This document shows positions 43,713-53,256 of a stretch of DNA of 64,000 bases, piece after piece; positions within the stretch are counted from its first letter, which is position 1; every line of letters starts with the position of its first letter. The stretch comes from Paramagnetospirillum kuznetsovii (GTDB taxonomy: Bacteria > Pseudomonadota > Alphaproteobacteria > Rhodospirillales > Magnetospirillaceae). The stretch is taken from assembly GCF_003284725.1 (NCBI RefSeq), contig NZ_PGTO01000013.1, positions 1 to 64,000 on the forward strand, in the 5' to 3' direction. The position numbers were made by a program, and so were the translations under genes. Under the pieces are notes generated by a model. That model was given only the letters and a program-made list of their open reading frames with translations, had not been told where the DNA came from and ran no database searches.

Positions 43713-46106
43713 TCACCTTACCGGAGGGGCGATATCGGGTTTTGGAGCCTGGATCAGTCCAAGCTGGACAGCACGCTGGATGCCTTCCTGCTTCTTTCCG
43801 GTCGCACGCACCCACTGCTTTAGTTCGTCTGGATCAGTGATCTGGTCGATCTTCTTCGCCGCGACACCGGATTGCGGATGCGGCACCTCCGCATTGGCGC
43901 TCATCTGGTCCTGCATCATTTGCTGCGGCGTCCGCTTGTAGGCGGATACCAGCTTGCCGACGATATAGTCGGGACTATCGGGCGATAGAAGCTGATGCGG
44001 CGATTTCCCGGCGTCGCGCCCTTCCTGATAGGCCTTGTAAAAAGACGGGATGAACTGGGTGTTGAACGCCTTCATGCCGTTCGGGTCGCGGATCTTGTAG
44101 AAGCCGTTGTCGGCCTCGAACGACAGGTCAGTCTTGGCCTGGTCGATGGCCCTGGCCTTCATGTCGCTTTCTGCCGCTGCATCAGGCTTGCCCGCGGTGC
44201 CTATGGCGCTCAAGAGTTCCTTCGCCCCGGGATAGGTCAAGTGGCCTTCGCTATACGCCTTCCAGACTTCCTGCGGGTCTGTCAGACGGTCGCCCCCCTT
44301 TGACGCGGCACGCAGCACCAGAGATTGGAACCCGTCGCCGTACCCCTTGTCCTTTTCTTTCCCGACCAGATAGTTCCCCAACGCCGACCACTGCTCTGGC
44401 GACATCTGGTTCTGCATGCTGACCACATCAGCCATCTTCGCGCCAGGCTGCGACAGTGCCTTATATGCCTGCTCATAGGTGGCTGCCTGGCTGGCGTTCA
44501 GTGCCGCACGGTCACTGTTGAACTTCGCTATCAGCGAGTTCCGCGCCATGTCCTTAACCCTTTGTGGGGCTGGCGAGCTTTCTATGGCAGCCAACTGCCC
44601 CGGAAGCTGCTGCGCACGCAGACGCAGCGCCTCGGCAGGGTCAGTCGGCATATTGACCGGAGCGGTCGGGGCATCGGTCTGCTTCGCCAGGTCGAGATTA
44701 CCTTCGATGTTGCTGTATTTCTTCTGGATCAGGTCGCAGAAGTCCTGGGCGGTCATATTGAGCGTTCCACCGTTCTTGACGATGGCGGCGGTGGCCTTGC
44801 CCTTGTCACCATAAACAGGGGTCAACACGTCGATGGCGTTCTCTCCGGTCTTGGCGTTGAGAAGCGCCGGACCACCGCCTACGCCCTGCTGAAAGACGAG
44901 ATAGGTCTGCCAATTCTCAGGCTTTCCTCCGATGGCTTCGCCCGCGACTGCTTGAGCTTTCTTGAGAGCTAGCATGCCGACACGCTGTTCCTCGGTAGGG
45001 TCGCCGCGCTTGCTCATGTCGCCGCCCAGACCCTTGAAGGTATCATTCTGCACTTGATAGACATTGGCGCCCGCCTTGGGATCTCGCCCGAAGCTGCTCT
45101 CGATGCCCATCGTGGTCGCCGCCAACTTGGGATCGACACCAGCGGCATCGGCGCTCTGCACCGTCGCCTTGGTCACTGCCTGATGAGATCCGCTCTGTAC
45201 CGAAGCGACAAGGGCATCGGCGTCAACGGCTGCGGTCTTTGGCCCCAGCGACTTTTCGACCTTCTCCATGTCCTGGCCGGTGAACTTGGCAATGTTTGAA
45301 TTGTAGAACTTGCGGGCGGCGTCAACGCCACCGCCTGAACTCTCGGGCATGTCGGCAATGCGATTGGTCATGCCGGTGTACATGTCGCTGATATGGGTCT
45401 GGTACAGAGTGTGACGGTACGCCTGCGCCTCGGGAGTATCCTTGACGATGGTGCCGGTCGCCGGGTCGATCTCGGGCGACATGCCAGCCCGCGAAGACTG
45501 CTGCGCCACCTCATGCATGATGTCGCTTTCCGCCGACGCCACGTTCGTGGGGTTGAGCGGATCTGTCATGGCGTTGGACTTGGCAGCCTGGATGGTGGCC
45601 TGCGATGTCTCGTTCCAGTAATTCTTTTGCTGATGCTGAGCATGGGAGCCGATAGAAGTCTGCGCGACCTCGAGGCGGCGCAGAAGCTCCTGATCGACCA
45701 TTTTCTTCACTTCTGGATTGCCGATGGCGCCGAGAGCGTCAGACCTGATCTTCATCAGGTTCTGCTCAGTATCGGCGCGGGCATCAAGAGCGGTGCGGCC
45801 CTGCGTTGTCAGATAGCCGGGGCTGTCAGGCTTGGTCGAATATAGAAGGTCTTGGATCTTCTGGTTTGCCGCCAGGACCGCATCCTTTGTGAACGATACG
45901 TTAACGTCATTCTGCATCTGCACAGCATGCTTCTCGAGCATGTTGCCGGTCTGCCCGAGGGTCTGACCCACGCCAATGAGAGATTGCCCGACGCCCGCGC
46001 CGAACATATCCGCCGAGGTGCTGATACTCTGGGTGGGCTGCAATGCCGCTTCTGGCGCGACAGTCTGATTGAACCCGGTGGCACTATTGATGGGGACTGT
46101 CGGCAT
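43713..46106 (-). CDS. Internal virion protein with lytic transglycosylase domain
   Basis: This 797-residue protein is largely helical (many QNQMSPEQW-type and AAAESDMKARAIDQAK stretches). Around residues 330-430 it has an SLT-type transglycosylase region: AAGVDPKLAATTMGIESSFGRDP, in which the Glu of GIESSFG is the likely catalytic acid, and NVYQVQNDTFKGLGG. Such enzymes open peptidoglycan during DNA entry, as T7 gp16 does. The start at 46106 overlaps the previous stop (TGATG). Confidence 0.82.
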   Translation of the reverse strand: MPTVPINSATGFNQTVAPEAALQPTQSISTSADMFGAGVGQSLIGVGQTLGQTGNMLEKHAVQMQNDVNVSFTKDAVLAANQKIQDLLYSTKPDSPGYLTTQGRTALDARADTEQNLMKIRSDALGAIGNPEVKKMVDQELLRRLEVAQTSIGSHAQHQQKNYWNETSQATIQAAKSNAMTDPLNPTNVASAESDIMHEVAQQSSRAGMSPEIDPATGTIVKDTPEAQAYRHTLYQTHISDMYTGMTNRIADMPESSGGGVDAARKFYNSNIAKFTGQDMEKVEKSLGPKTAAVDADALVASVQSGSHQAVTKATVQSADAAGVDPKLAATTMGIESSFGRDPKAGANVYQVQNDTFKGLGGDMSKRGDPTEEQRVGMLALKKAQAVAGEAIGGKPENWQTYLVFQQGVGGGPALLNAKTGENAIDVLTPVYGDKGKATAAIVKNGGTLNMTAQDFCDLIQKKYSNIEGNLDLAKQTDAPTAPVNMPTDPAEALRLRAQQLPGQLAAIESSPAPQRVKDMARNSLIAKFNSDRAALNASQAATYEQAYKALSQPGAKMADVVSMQNQMSPEQWSALGNYLVGKEKDKGYGDGFQSLVLRAASKGGDRLTDPQEVWKAYSEGHLTYPGAKELLSAIGTAGKPDAAAESDMKARAIDQAKTDLSFEADNGFYKIRDPNGMKAFNTQFIPSFYKAYQEGRDAGKSPHQLLSPDSPDYIVGKLVSAYKRTPQQMMQDQMSANAEVPHPQSGVAAKKIDQITDPDELKQWVRATGKKQEGIQRAVQLGLIQAPKPDIAPPVR

Positions 46107-46651
46107 CAGAGGACACCTTTCTGCTGATAGGTTGACCACTTGTCCGTAAGGCTCGACGCCCCACCCAGCAGCGACGATCCCATGCCGATGGCACCCGCGC
46201 TCGAGGCATTGGCGCCCTGCATGTCATACAGACCAGCCTGCGCACCGGAATTGCCCGCCTGGGCGAGGTAGGCATTAGCCTTGTTCTGAGCGTTATATCG
46301 GATGGTCAGTGCGTCCAGTTCGCCCATCGAAGCCGCCGAGGACTGCACGTCAACCGGTGATCCGCTATCCAGTTCGACGCCATTGGCAGCCATCGCCGTC
46401 CGCTGCGCACCGACGAGGTTCTTGGTCTTCTGCCGCTGCACCTGTTCCTGAGCAGCGCCTTGGTCGAGCGCCGCTTGGGCGTTCTGCTGACCGATGACCT
46501 GATTATTGCGAGCGACGGCAGCCTGATATTGGGCCTGGTCTTGCTGGGCTGCTGCCTGCTGCGATTGCCCATACATGGTCGCTGCGGTCGATGCCACTGT
46601 CGCTGCAATGGACGCATAGGCGATTGTTGTTGCGGAGATACTGCCGGACAT
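46106..46651 (-). CDS. Internal virion protein, gp14-like
   Basis: This 181-residue protein has an N-terminal hydrophobic stretch (SIAATVASTAATMYG) and a Gln/Ala-rich helix QAQYQAAVARNNQVIGQQNAQ, which matches the YNAQxARNNAxxAxQN pattern of T7 gp14-like proteins. These form part of the ejection channel. Gene order (gp13-like, cupin-like, gp14-like, transglycosylase, large protein) supports it. Confidence 0.75.
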   Translation of the reverse strand: MSGSISATTIAYASIAATVASTAATMYGQSQQAAAQQDQAQYQAAVARNNQVIGQQNAQAALDQGAAQEQVQRQKTKNLVGAQRTAMAANGVELDSGSPVDVQSSAASMGELDALTIRYNAQNKANAYLAQAGNSGAQAGLYDMQGANASSAGAIGMGSSLLGGASSLTDKWSTYQQKGVL

Positions 46652-46652
46652 T

Positions 46653-47102
46653 CTAAGCCTCCATCACAAAGCTGTTCACCGCATCGTCTTTGCGCGACAT
46701 CAGCCGGTCAGCATCCTCGGTAAATTCCGCTTCCGCTTCCTCGACCGTCTTGGCCTCGGTGGGGAACAGCATGGTGAGATAGGTGTCTTCCAGGGCGACG
46801 AAGGCTTGCTTGCGACCGGCAGCACCGAGCATGACGTGATGACCGGTGAAGCGGACGGGGCCATCCTCGCGGTAGACCAGCGCATCGCCATTGATAATCA
46901 GGATGGTGGGGATGCGGATCAGCGCACCCGTCAGGATGACATCCTTCGCCATCTTGATGGTCCGCGCATACATCCCGGCATGGAAGGCGTGCTGCGTCTC
47001 GATCTGCACTTGTGGCAGTTTCAACACCTCGTCCTCGAACCGGGTAACATTGGCGACGGCCAGAGCCGACATGGCGCCCAGGACATTGGTCAGCTCACCC
47101 AT
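46653..47102 (-). CDS. Cupin-like phage protein
   Basis: This 149-residue protein has the small beta-barrel pattern HAFHAGMYARTIKMAKDVILTGALIRIPTILIINGDALVYREDG, then VRFTGHHVMLGAAGRKQAFVALEDTYLTMLFP, in which repeated His and Glu residues on paired strands look cupin-like. A helical acidic tail follows. It is encoded between two virion genes and its start overlaps the gp13-like stop, so it may be structural or an enzyme packed in the capsid. Confidence 0.65.
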   Translation of the reverse strand: MGELTNVLGAMSALAVANVTRFEDEVLKLPQVQIETQHAFHAGMYARTIKMAKDVILTGALIRIPTILIINGDALVYREDGPVRFTGHHVMLGAAGRKQAFVALEDTYLTMLFPTEAKTVEEAEAEFTEDADRLMSRKDDAVNSFVMEA

Positions 47103-48018
47103 GACGCACCGCCTTCATGAAGACCCGATTGGTTTCGTCATAGCCAAGGGCAGGCAGCACCTTGACCAACGGACCATTGGACGGCGTGCCGATCATCAGG
47201 CAGGGAGATCCGACCTGGCGGGCATGGCCCTCGGCAGCACGGATCAATTTCAGCCCGGCGCCGGTCTTGCGGTATTCGCGCCCGACGAACATGCCATCGG
47301 CCACCGCAATGGGGATGCTGATGCGCGGAGCATTGGACACCAGCACCATGACGAACCCGACGAGCAGGCTTCCCATGAAGGCGCCATAGGCTTGCAGACC
47401 TCCACCAGCCTCAAGCGCCCGATAGCCCTCCATCTTCTCCAACGGAGCGGGAGCGGCGAACGTCGCCACCTCGGACGCGAACTCCTGATGCAGCGACGGC
47501 AGATTGTCATTCGCCAGGATCTCGGAGACAGAGCAGGCCCGCACAACAACAGGAACCCGCCGCCGCATGGTGAACTTGTGGAACGGCATATCGTCCGGCC
47601 CATGAGGCGCAACCGGGCCAATGGTGAAGCCAAGCCATTGCAGCCACTTGATAGAGATGCCGTGCCGGACATCCACATGGTTTTCCAACACCGGATATGC
47701 CTCAAGCATTTGGGCGACATAGGCCTTGTTCCTGCGCAGGAAGGCCTTTGAATGACGTTCGACTTCATATGTACCGAGCATCCACGGAGCGCCGACACGC
47801 CCATCCAGCAGGCTGCGAGGAGCCACGCCGAACATGCAGACAGGGATGCCATCGACCATGCCCGTCCATGCCATCGTGGAGGCCGACAGCGACCGTTCCA
47901 GAGCGTCAATCGGCAGTGCATGCGACGACGCCCAGACCTCGTCACGGTCAGCCTCTCGCATCCCCACCACGATATATGGGATATGCCAGGCTTCAGCGGT
48001 GACGACTTCGATCTTCAT
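47095..48018 (-). CDS. gp13-like protein fused to a GNAT domain
   Basis: This 307-residue protein has two halves. Residues 1-150 match the T7 gp13-like family (IVVGMREADRDEVWASS, ...AWTGMVDGIPVCMFGVAP), itself related to N-acetyltransferases. Residues 165-307 look like a second GNAT domain: SLLVGFVMVLVSN, GMFVGREYRKTGAGLKLIRAAE with the acetyl-CoA loop, and a LGYDETNRVFMK end. Whether either half is active or purely structural is open. It overlaps tail tubular protein B by four bases. Confidence 0.75.
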   Translation of the reverse strand: MKIEVVTAEAWHIPYIVVGMREADRDEVWASSHALPIDALERSLSASTMAWTGMVDGIPVCMFGVAPRSLLDGRVGAPWMLGTYEVERHSKAFLRRNKAYVAQMLEAYPVLENHVDVRHGISIKWLQWLGFTIGPVAPHGPDDMPFHKFTMRRRVPVVVRACSVSEILANDNLPSLHQEFASEVATFAAPAPLEKMEGYRALEAGGGLQAYGAFMGSLLVGFVMVLVSNAPRISIPIAVADGMFVGREYRKTGAGLKLIRAAEGHARQVGSPCLMIGTPSNGPLVKVLPALGYDETNRVFMKAVRHG

Positions 48019-50366
48019 CCGGGCGTATCCCCCACGCGGATTTCTGGGATGACACCCAGGATGGTGCAGGGAAGCGGGTTGTCTTGCTGGATGCAGATGG
48101 AGCTATCGGTATCCCAGACCGGACCCATACGCATGAACTCGTCACCGGTTGTCAGAGGGATGGCGGTGCCATACTGCTGATTGGTCCGCTCCTTCACCTC
48201 ATACATGGTCGAGAAGTCATGGCCGATCTTGATGCCACGGCTGTTCTCGAGACGGACAGTGACACCCGACAGTTTCATGCGCTTGCCCTGGATAGTGCCG
48301 CCCTGATCCTGCACGTCGAGGTTCAGCGTCTGAAGCTGGGCGGTATAGGGCAGGCCGACCGTGATGGTGGTCGATGCCGACTGTACCGAGACAGATCCGC
48401 CGCTCACCACCTGTTGCGGCTGGACATTGCCATCAGCCAGGATGGACACCGTCTTGCCATTGAGATGGTCGAGGCCTGTCACTGTGGTGGTCGCAGACCC
48501 GCTGTATTGCAGCCCGCAATCCACGAACCACGTCTGCGTCACATCGCCCGCGCCATTGGTCAGGAAGTTGCGGCTATGTAGCTTTTCGACATACTTGACC
48601 GGGTTGCCGCCATTGACGCCGGGGATGGTGCGCTCGACCACGAAGTAGACGGCATTCTCGGCGCCCTCGCTCACGGTGGCGACGGACTTGAAATTCCCAT
48701 CAGTGTTGTGTCGCGCCCACGCGTAAACGTCCTGTTCCTTCAGATAAGTGAAGGACAGCAGGACACCATCATCGCGGACAGCCCACACGATCTTGTACGG
48801 CTCCTCGGCATACGCCCATTCCATCAGGGTGCGACCGAAGAACAGGTGGTTGCTCAACACCGACATATCCGAGCCAGTGAAAACATCGGCATAAAAATTG
48901 TACGCAAGATCTCGCACTGTGCTGCCCTTCGCTTGGACATACAGTATATCATTATTGATGATTATTGGCTTGCAGTAAGAGCTACACCCGGAATAACTCT
49001 GCGGCTTCATCACCACATTTGAAGGCGTCATGGCATCAGAAGCTGACCCACCCGATGCCTTCCATGCGCCCGATGCCGTCAACACAATCAAGCTGTTCAT
49101 GGGGACGAGCCAGTTGATGGCATTGACCTCACGCGCCGCGATGGTGACGGTGATGGCGTCCGACGCCACAGACGGGCTGGACGTGTCCATGTTGTAATAG
49201 CTGCCCGGCTGCGTCATCCAGATGGTCTGAGGTCCGGTGGTGCTGGCAGCGAAGATGCGCCGCTGTTCAAAGTATTCCACCACGCCCGGGTTGTTGCTCG
49301 AGGCGAACGGGTTCTTGGCCTGCGGTGGCGTCTGGGTGAAGTCAGGGTCGATATTGGTATCGGTGAAGGACGTGCCGGTGGCCTGTCCGATATAGCCATA
49401 GATAGTCCCGGCAGCAGGATCGACGTTGTAGGACGGACGCGCCTTATAGACCCGATACCGATCCGGCGTATTGCCCGACGCTGGCGCCGTCCAAGTGACG
49501 ATGTTCTGCACGCCGGTATTCTGGTTCAACTGTGCCATCGCGCCGGTCACAGCCGTGCTGGGGATGCTCTCCTCAGTCGGGCTGTCTGTCTCGGCGGTGA
49601 TGACATACGAATAGTGCCAAGATCCCGCGCCGCCAGAGATGGTCGCGCCGGTCGGAGAATTGACCTTGGGCTGGAAAGTGATGCTCGTCAGTGTCCACGC
49701 CGCATGACCAGTGCGCGTCAGATCCCGCGGCGCATAGGACGGATGGGTGATGGTCATGGTATCGGCAGATTGTGTGGTCTTCAGTAGCGCCAGGTCAGAC
49801 CCCGCATAAGGCGTTGTCAGGGTATAGACCCGCGCCACCGTGCCGCCCGAGGTGTAAGCGCCGTATGCCGTCGAGTTGATGGCGTTTCCGTCGAGATCCT
49901 TCAAGGTGAAGGTATTGGCGGCAGACCCTGCGACGATGAACCGCTTGTTATTCAGCGCCGTCATGCCGACAACGCCGGTTACATAGACCTCGTCACCATT
50001 GGAGAAGCCGTGCGCCGCCGAGGTGATCTGGCAGGGATTGGCCTGGCTGGCCGCAGTGATGGTCTTGGCGCTCTCCAACACATGACCGCCATTCATGATG
50101 ACGCGCATGTAGAGATTGCCGAACTCGAGGCAATAGGCCTGGGTGGTCGAGAAGGTGAACGAGATCAGCCGTACCGGATTGGCGGTGTCCTTCACGCGCC
50201 CGATGAACACTGTCCCAGGCCGATTGCTGGCGCCGCCATGCGCATGGACGAAGAAGTTCAGCAGCCGCTTGGCGCCGATGTGATACTTCGCCAGATCGAC
50301 GCGGGCATACAGGCTAGGCGCCAGTTCACCGGCAGCGAATGATGGCTGGATGGCGTTCCGGCTCAT
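48015..50366 (-). CDS. Tail tubular/nozzle protein B (gp12-like)
   Basis: This 783-residue protein begins AIQPSFAAGELAPSLYARVDLAKYHIGAKRLLNFFVHAHGG, the typical nozzle opening, and is mainly beta in the rest, with repeated TYxSGGTVARVYTLTTPY-type segments. It would form the distal tail tube to which the fibre binds. It overlaps the gp11-like gene by four bases. Confidence 0.85.
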   Translation of the reverse strand: MSRNAIQPSFAAGELAPSLYARVDLAKYHIGAKRLLNFFVHAHGGASNRPGTVFIGRVKDTANPVRLISFTFSTTQAYCLEFGNLYMRVIMNGGHVLESAKTITAASQANPCQITSAAHGFSNGDEVYVTGVVGMTALNNKRFIVAGSAANTFTLKDLDGNAINSTAYGAYTSGGTVARVYTLTTPYAGSDLALLKTTQSADTMTITHPSYAPRDLTRTGHAAWTLTSITFQPKVNSPTGATISGGAGSWHYSYVITAETDSPTEESIPSTAVTGAMAQLNQNTGVQNIVTWTAPASGNTPDRYRVYKARPSYNVDPAAGTIYGYIGQATGTSFTDTNIDPDFTQTPPQAKNPFASSNNPGVVEYFEQRRIFAASTTGPQTIWMTQPGSYYNMDTSSPSVASDAITVTIAAREVNAINWLVPMNSLIVLTASGAWKASGGSASDAMTPSNVVMKPQSYSGCSSYCKPIIINNDILYVQAKGSTVRDLAYNFYADVFTGSDMSVLSNHLFFGRTLMEWAYAEEPYKIVWAVRDDGVLLSFTYLKEQDVYAWARHNTDGNFKSVATVSEGAENAVYFVVERTIPGVNGGNPVKYVEKLHSRNFLTNGAGDVTQTWFVDCGLQYSGSATTTVTGLDHLNGKTVSILADGNVQPQQVVSGGSVSVQSASTTITVGLPYTAQLQTLNLDVQDQGGTIQGKRMKLSGVTVRLENSRGIKIGHDFSTMYEVKERTNQQYGTAIPLTTGDEFMRMGPVWDTDSSICIQQDNPLPCTILGVIPEIRVGDTPG

Positions 50367-51055
50367 CCCAGCACCGAATTGATGAAGCCGCTATCGGCAG
50401 ACGATGACGTGGCATAGCCACGGACTGCGACCCAATCTGGGATATTCTCCCGGTTGGACGGCGTCTCTGTGCTGTCGGTGGTGCGAGCTTGCAGCACGGT
50501 GGCGTTGGCAGCCTTGAAGCAGCCATCGGCAATGGCCTTGTCACCGGTCAGCGGGATGGCGAGATCCGACGCCAGGCTGGCGACCATCGCATCAGCGAAC
50601 TCATTGTCCCACAGATCCGGGTTGGCGATGTCCTTGGTATAGATCAGGATGGCCTGCGGCTGATTGGTCAGGATGACCTTGATGTCATTGCCGCCGCTGT
50701 CCACATCAGACGAGATGATGAACGGGATGGGCGCCGCCTGGCTGTTGGGCTGGTAGACCGAACGGACGCGCAAGCAGTCCACGGGGTAGGCGTATTCGTA
50801 AAGCCACGGGACCATCGGGAGCGGAGTGGTTCCAGCCGCATTCTCGGGGGTTCCAGCAGCCGCGGCATAGAGCGCCAGTGTCGCCTGACGCCGAGCAAAT
50901 GACCAATTATGGACACGCAGCACCGACGTGCGGGTGTTGTCATAGTGCAGATTGCACAACTGCGCCGCCGCCGAGATTTCACTCAAGTCGGAGATGGTGG
51001 TCTTCGCACCGATCATCGAGAGCGCACGGTTACAGATGTCAATCTGGCTGGTCAT
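50363..51055 (-). CDS. Tail tubular protein A (gp11-like)
   Basis: This 230-residue protein reads DICNRALSMIGAKTTISDL and RTSVLRVHNWSFARRQATLAL, the adaptor gp11 pattern. It connects the portal to the nozzle. The order gp11-gp12 is normal. It starts inside the stop of a 31-residue gene. Confidence 0.88.
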   Translation of the reverse strand: MTSQIDICNRALSMIGAKTTISDLSEISAAAQLCNLHYDNTRTSVLRVHNWSFARRQATLALYAAAAGTPENAAGTTPLPMVPWLYEYAYPVDCLRVRSVYQPNSQAAPIPFIISSDVDSGGNDIKVILTNQPQAILIYTKDIANPDLWDNEFADAMVASLASDLAIPLTGDKAIADGCFKAANATVLQARTTDSTETPSNRENIPDWVAVRGYATSSSADSGFINSVLG

Positions 51056-51147
51056 TTGCTCACCTTCTTGCCGGGAGGAGGCGCATGCTTGACGCCCACA
51101 CCACCGATGCCGACAGCAACGCTGCCGGGTGACTTCACGGCGCTCAT
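51052..51147 (-). CDS. 31-residue Gly/Val-rich head-tail peptide
   Basis: This short gene encodes SAVKSPGSVAVGIGGVGV followed by a basic Pro-Gly-Lys tail. It overlaps its neighbours by four bases on both sides, which supports translation. Such small joins at the head-tail border may be connector or scaffolding peptides. No family. Confidence 0.6.
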   Translation of the reverse strand: MSAVKSPGSVAVGIGGVGVKHAPPPGKKVSK

Positions 51148-51470
51148 ACCGAGAACCGGTAGTTCACGGTTCCGCTGGTATAGGCCGAGCAATTGAAGCG
51201 ATAGTTGACGCCCTGTTCCGGCTCATAGATCACGATGGACATCGGGGCCGTGAACGACGCAGCCGCGCCGGTCGAGTCCTTGGAAAGCGAAACCCATGTG
51301 GTACCGCCGTCGAACGAACGTTCGATGGAGATCGTCCCGACGAAGGTGCCGTACAGGGCCGCATTGAAGTAGCCGCCCATGACTTGAGCGGTAGACTGAC
51401 CGGTGGCCGCGAAGGTTCCGGTCTTGACGGTGATGGCAAGTTCATTGCCGCTGCTGGTGGTCTTTCCCAT
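51144..51470 (-). CDS. Head or decoration protein, beta-rich
   Basis: This 108-residue protein starts GKTTSSGNELAITVKTGTF and has alternating-strand sequence with SIERSFDGGTTWVSLSKDSTG and NYRFNCSAYTSGTV, a small beta-sandwich of the kind used as capsid decoration or tail accessory. A GGAGGGATAAG site precedes the ATG. Function inferred from place. Confidence 0.7.
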   Translation of the reverse strand: MGKTTSSGNELAITVKTGTFAATGQSTAQVMGGYFNAALYGTFVGTISIERSFDGGTTWVSLSKDSTGAAASFTAPMSIVIYEPEQGVNYRFNCSAYTSGTVNYRFSV

Positions 51471-51489
51471 CTTATCCCTCCTCGGGTCA

Positions 51490-51507
51490 GGGGGGCCGAA
51501 GCCCCCC
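51490..51507 (-). promoter_or_regulatory. Strong hairpin between head genes
   Basis: GGGGGGC (51490-51496) pairs with GCCCCCC (51501-51507) over a CGAA/TTCG tetraloop, in a 46-base gap. There is no T-run on the minus strand, so it looks like a transcript stabiliser or attenuator that sets the ratio of head proteins. Confidence 0.55.
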
Positions 51508-51516
51508 ATCCCGGCA

Positions 51517-51699
51517 CTACATGATGTCGATGTCGTCTTCACCGGCAGCCTCGGCCTTGCGACCACGGCGTTTCGGCTCGTCGAGGCGCTTCCAGCACTT
51601 GGCCGGAGGCACGTTGTCATCGACCTCAAACTCCTCCCCGGAAGGGATCAGCTTGTCGAAGACCCAAGTCGGGTCAGAGGTGAGGTATCGCGCCATCAT
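51517..51699 (-). CDS. 60-residue head-region protein
   Basis: This small protein reads MMARYLTSDPTWVFDKLIPSG and ends in an acidic EDDIDIM tail. A KRRGRKAEAA segment is basic. It lies between two capsid-associated genes. The AAGGGGTG site supports the start. No family. Confidence 0.65.
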   Translation of the reverse strand: MMARYLTSDPTWVFDKLIPSGEEFEVDDNVPPAKCWKRLDEPKRRGRKAEAAGEDDIDIM

Positions 51700-51706
51700 T
51701 CACCCC

Positions 51707-52177
51707 TTAGCTGACGGTGTAGCCAGAGGCGTAGAACTTGGCGCCGTCCTCGAAATCGACGCCGAAGTCGATATACGCGGCACCGGCAGCCACCGCGCCA
51801 ACGGTCACGGCGCGAGCGCCGATATACCGCTTGCCCAGCGAACCGATCAGCGGACGCGGATCGACGATGAAGCGGGCGCCAGCGGTCAGACCGGCAACCG
51901 CCTGAGCACCAGTGGAGCCGAGCACGACGAGGTTAGATGTGAGCGCGGCGTCATCAGCGGCAACGCACTGATATTCCACCGAGGTGCCACCGGTCTGAGC
52001 GGTGGTCACGGTGACGCGCATGAACAGATCCTCGCCTTCCCCGATGTCGCGGGCGATGCCGAGATCAACGGAGTAGGTGGAGAGGACCGAAGTATCGGTG
52101 CCGGTGAGGGTCTGACCGGTGATGGCCGAACCCGTAGCGGTGCCCGACACGATCAAACGGGCGTCCTGATAAGCCAT
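51707..52177 (-). CDS. Capsid cement protein, Bbp16-like
   Basis: This 156-residue protein reads MAYQDARLIVSGTATGSAIT and STYSVDLGIARDIGEGEDLFMRVTVTTAQTGG, ...GSTGAQAV, close to the Bordetella phage BPP-1 Bbp16 family of cement proteins that clamp capsid subunits. It follows the major capsid gene, as in BPP-1. Confidence 0.85.
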   Translation of the reverse strand: MAYQDARLIVSGTATGSAITGQTLTGTDTSVLSTYSVDLGIARDIGEGEDLFMRVTVTTAQTGGTSVEYQCVAADDAALTSNLVVLGSTGAQAVAGLTAGARFIVDPRPLIGSLGKRYIGARAVTVGAVAAGAAYIDFGVDFEDGAKFYASGYTVS

Positions 52178-52210
52178 TTCTGTATTCCTTCTTCAAGAAG
52201 CCGATGACGA

Positions 52211-53233
52211 TTAGGTCACGCGGGTTTCGGCGTTGGAGATCTGATCGACCTTGCGCAGCGGGATGCCCAGGAAGGTGGTCATCTGGTACGCATTGCCGAA
52301 CTGAGTGATGGCGTCCTGGATGCCCAACGCGTAATTGGACTTGTCCAGGGCGGCGACCTTGAGGCCCGAATAGACCGTGCGGTTGGCGTAGAAGGCCAAC
52401 TTGCAGCGACCCGGGAACGGGATGCGGTCAATGGCACGGCTCATCGCCTTAATGATGGCGGTGCTGGCGGTGGAGGCCTGAGTACCGGTCTGACCAACCA
52501 GGTCGGACACGTCCACGTTGGCGATGCGGACGGCATAGCGCCAATCCTTCACCATCAGGCCGGTCTTCCACTGGTAGAGAGTCCGCAGAGCCTGATAGCC
52601 GTAGTTGTTGCTATCGTAGACCGTCTCCTCGCCCAGATCCTGATGCATCAGACCGGCCATGCTGCCCTTGGGGAAGGGGCAAGCGACCGTATCTTCGCCC
52701 CAGCCAACCAGCCAGATCGAGGTGTTGTCGGAACCGGAACCGCCAGCGTCGATGATGTTCTGGGCATTACCAGCCGACAGCGACGAATAGCGGGTGGACA
52801 GGCCCAGAACCTGGCGAGGATCAGTGCCGGGGTTGCCGTAGAACAGACCGTTGACCCAGGTCTGGTTCATGGCCTCGAGGAAGCCGCTGTCCTCGGACAG
52901 ACGGAAGGCAGCGGAATTGCCGTTCAGCTTCGCCAGTTCCACGTCGATGTGAGAACGAGCCTCGAGGATGCCGCAGGCCTCGTCCACCTGGGTGGTGGTG
53001 GACTTGCTGGTCGGCACGCCCTGGTTCAGGGTGCGGTAATAGACGGTCGGCAGGCCGGTGCGCAGGGTAAAGCGATGGCCGGTCGGCAGATTGCCTTCGA
53101 TGTGAACGCAGTCCTCGAGGATCTCGTTGGTCTGGTTCAGCAGTTCCGCAATCTTGGGAACCTTACCATCGGGGTCAAGACGCTTAGACCAATCGGCCAG
53201 CGTCAGAGCGGTGGAGGTCAAAGCAGAAGTCAT
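52211..53233 (-). CDS. Major capsid protein
   Basis: This 340-residue protein starts ALTSTALTLADWSKRLDPDGK and carries NQTNEILEDCVHIEGNLPTGHRF, QGVPTSKSTTTQVDEACGIL and LGLSTRYSSLS, typical of the BPP-1/epsilon15-type HK97-fold capsid proteins. Position after the scaffold gene and before a Bbp16-like cement gene supports this. A hairpin leader and AGAAGGA precede its ATG, as expected for high expression. Confidence 0.88.
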   Translation of the reverse strand: MTSALTSTALTLADWSKRLDPDGKVPKIAELLNQTNEILEDCVHIEGNLPTGHRFTLRTGLPTVYYRTLNQGVPTSKSTTTQVDEACGILEARSHIDVELAKLNGNSAAFRLSEDSGFLEAMNQTWVNGLFYGNPGTDPRQVLGLSTRYSSLSAGNAQNIIDAGGSGSDNTSIWLVGWGEDTVACPFPKGSMAGLMHQDLGEETVYDSNNYGYQALRTLYQWKTGLMVKDWRYAVRIANVDVSDLVGQTGTQASTASTAIIKAMSRAIDRIPFPGRCKLAFYANRTVYSGLKVAALDKSNYALGIQDAITQFGNAYQMTTFLGIPLRKVDQISNAETRVT

Positions 53234-53256
53234 TTTTCAGTTCCTTCTATGGGATG

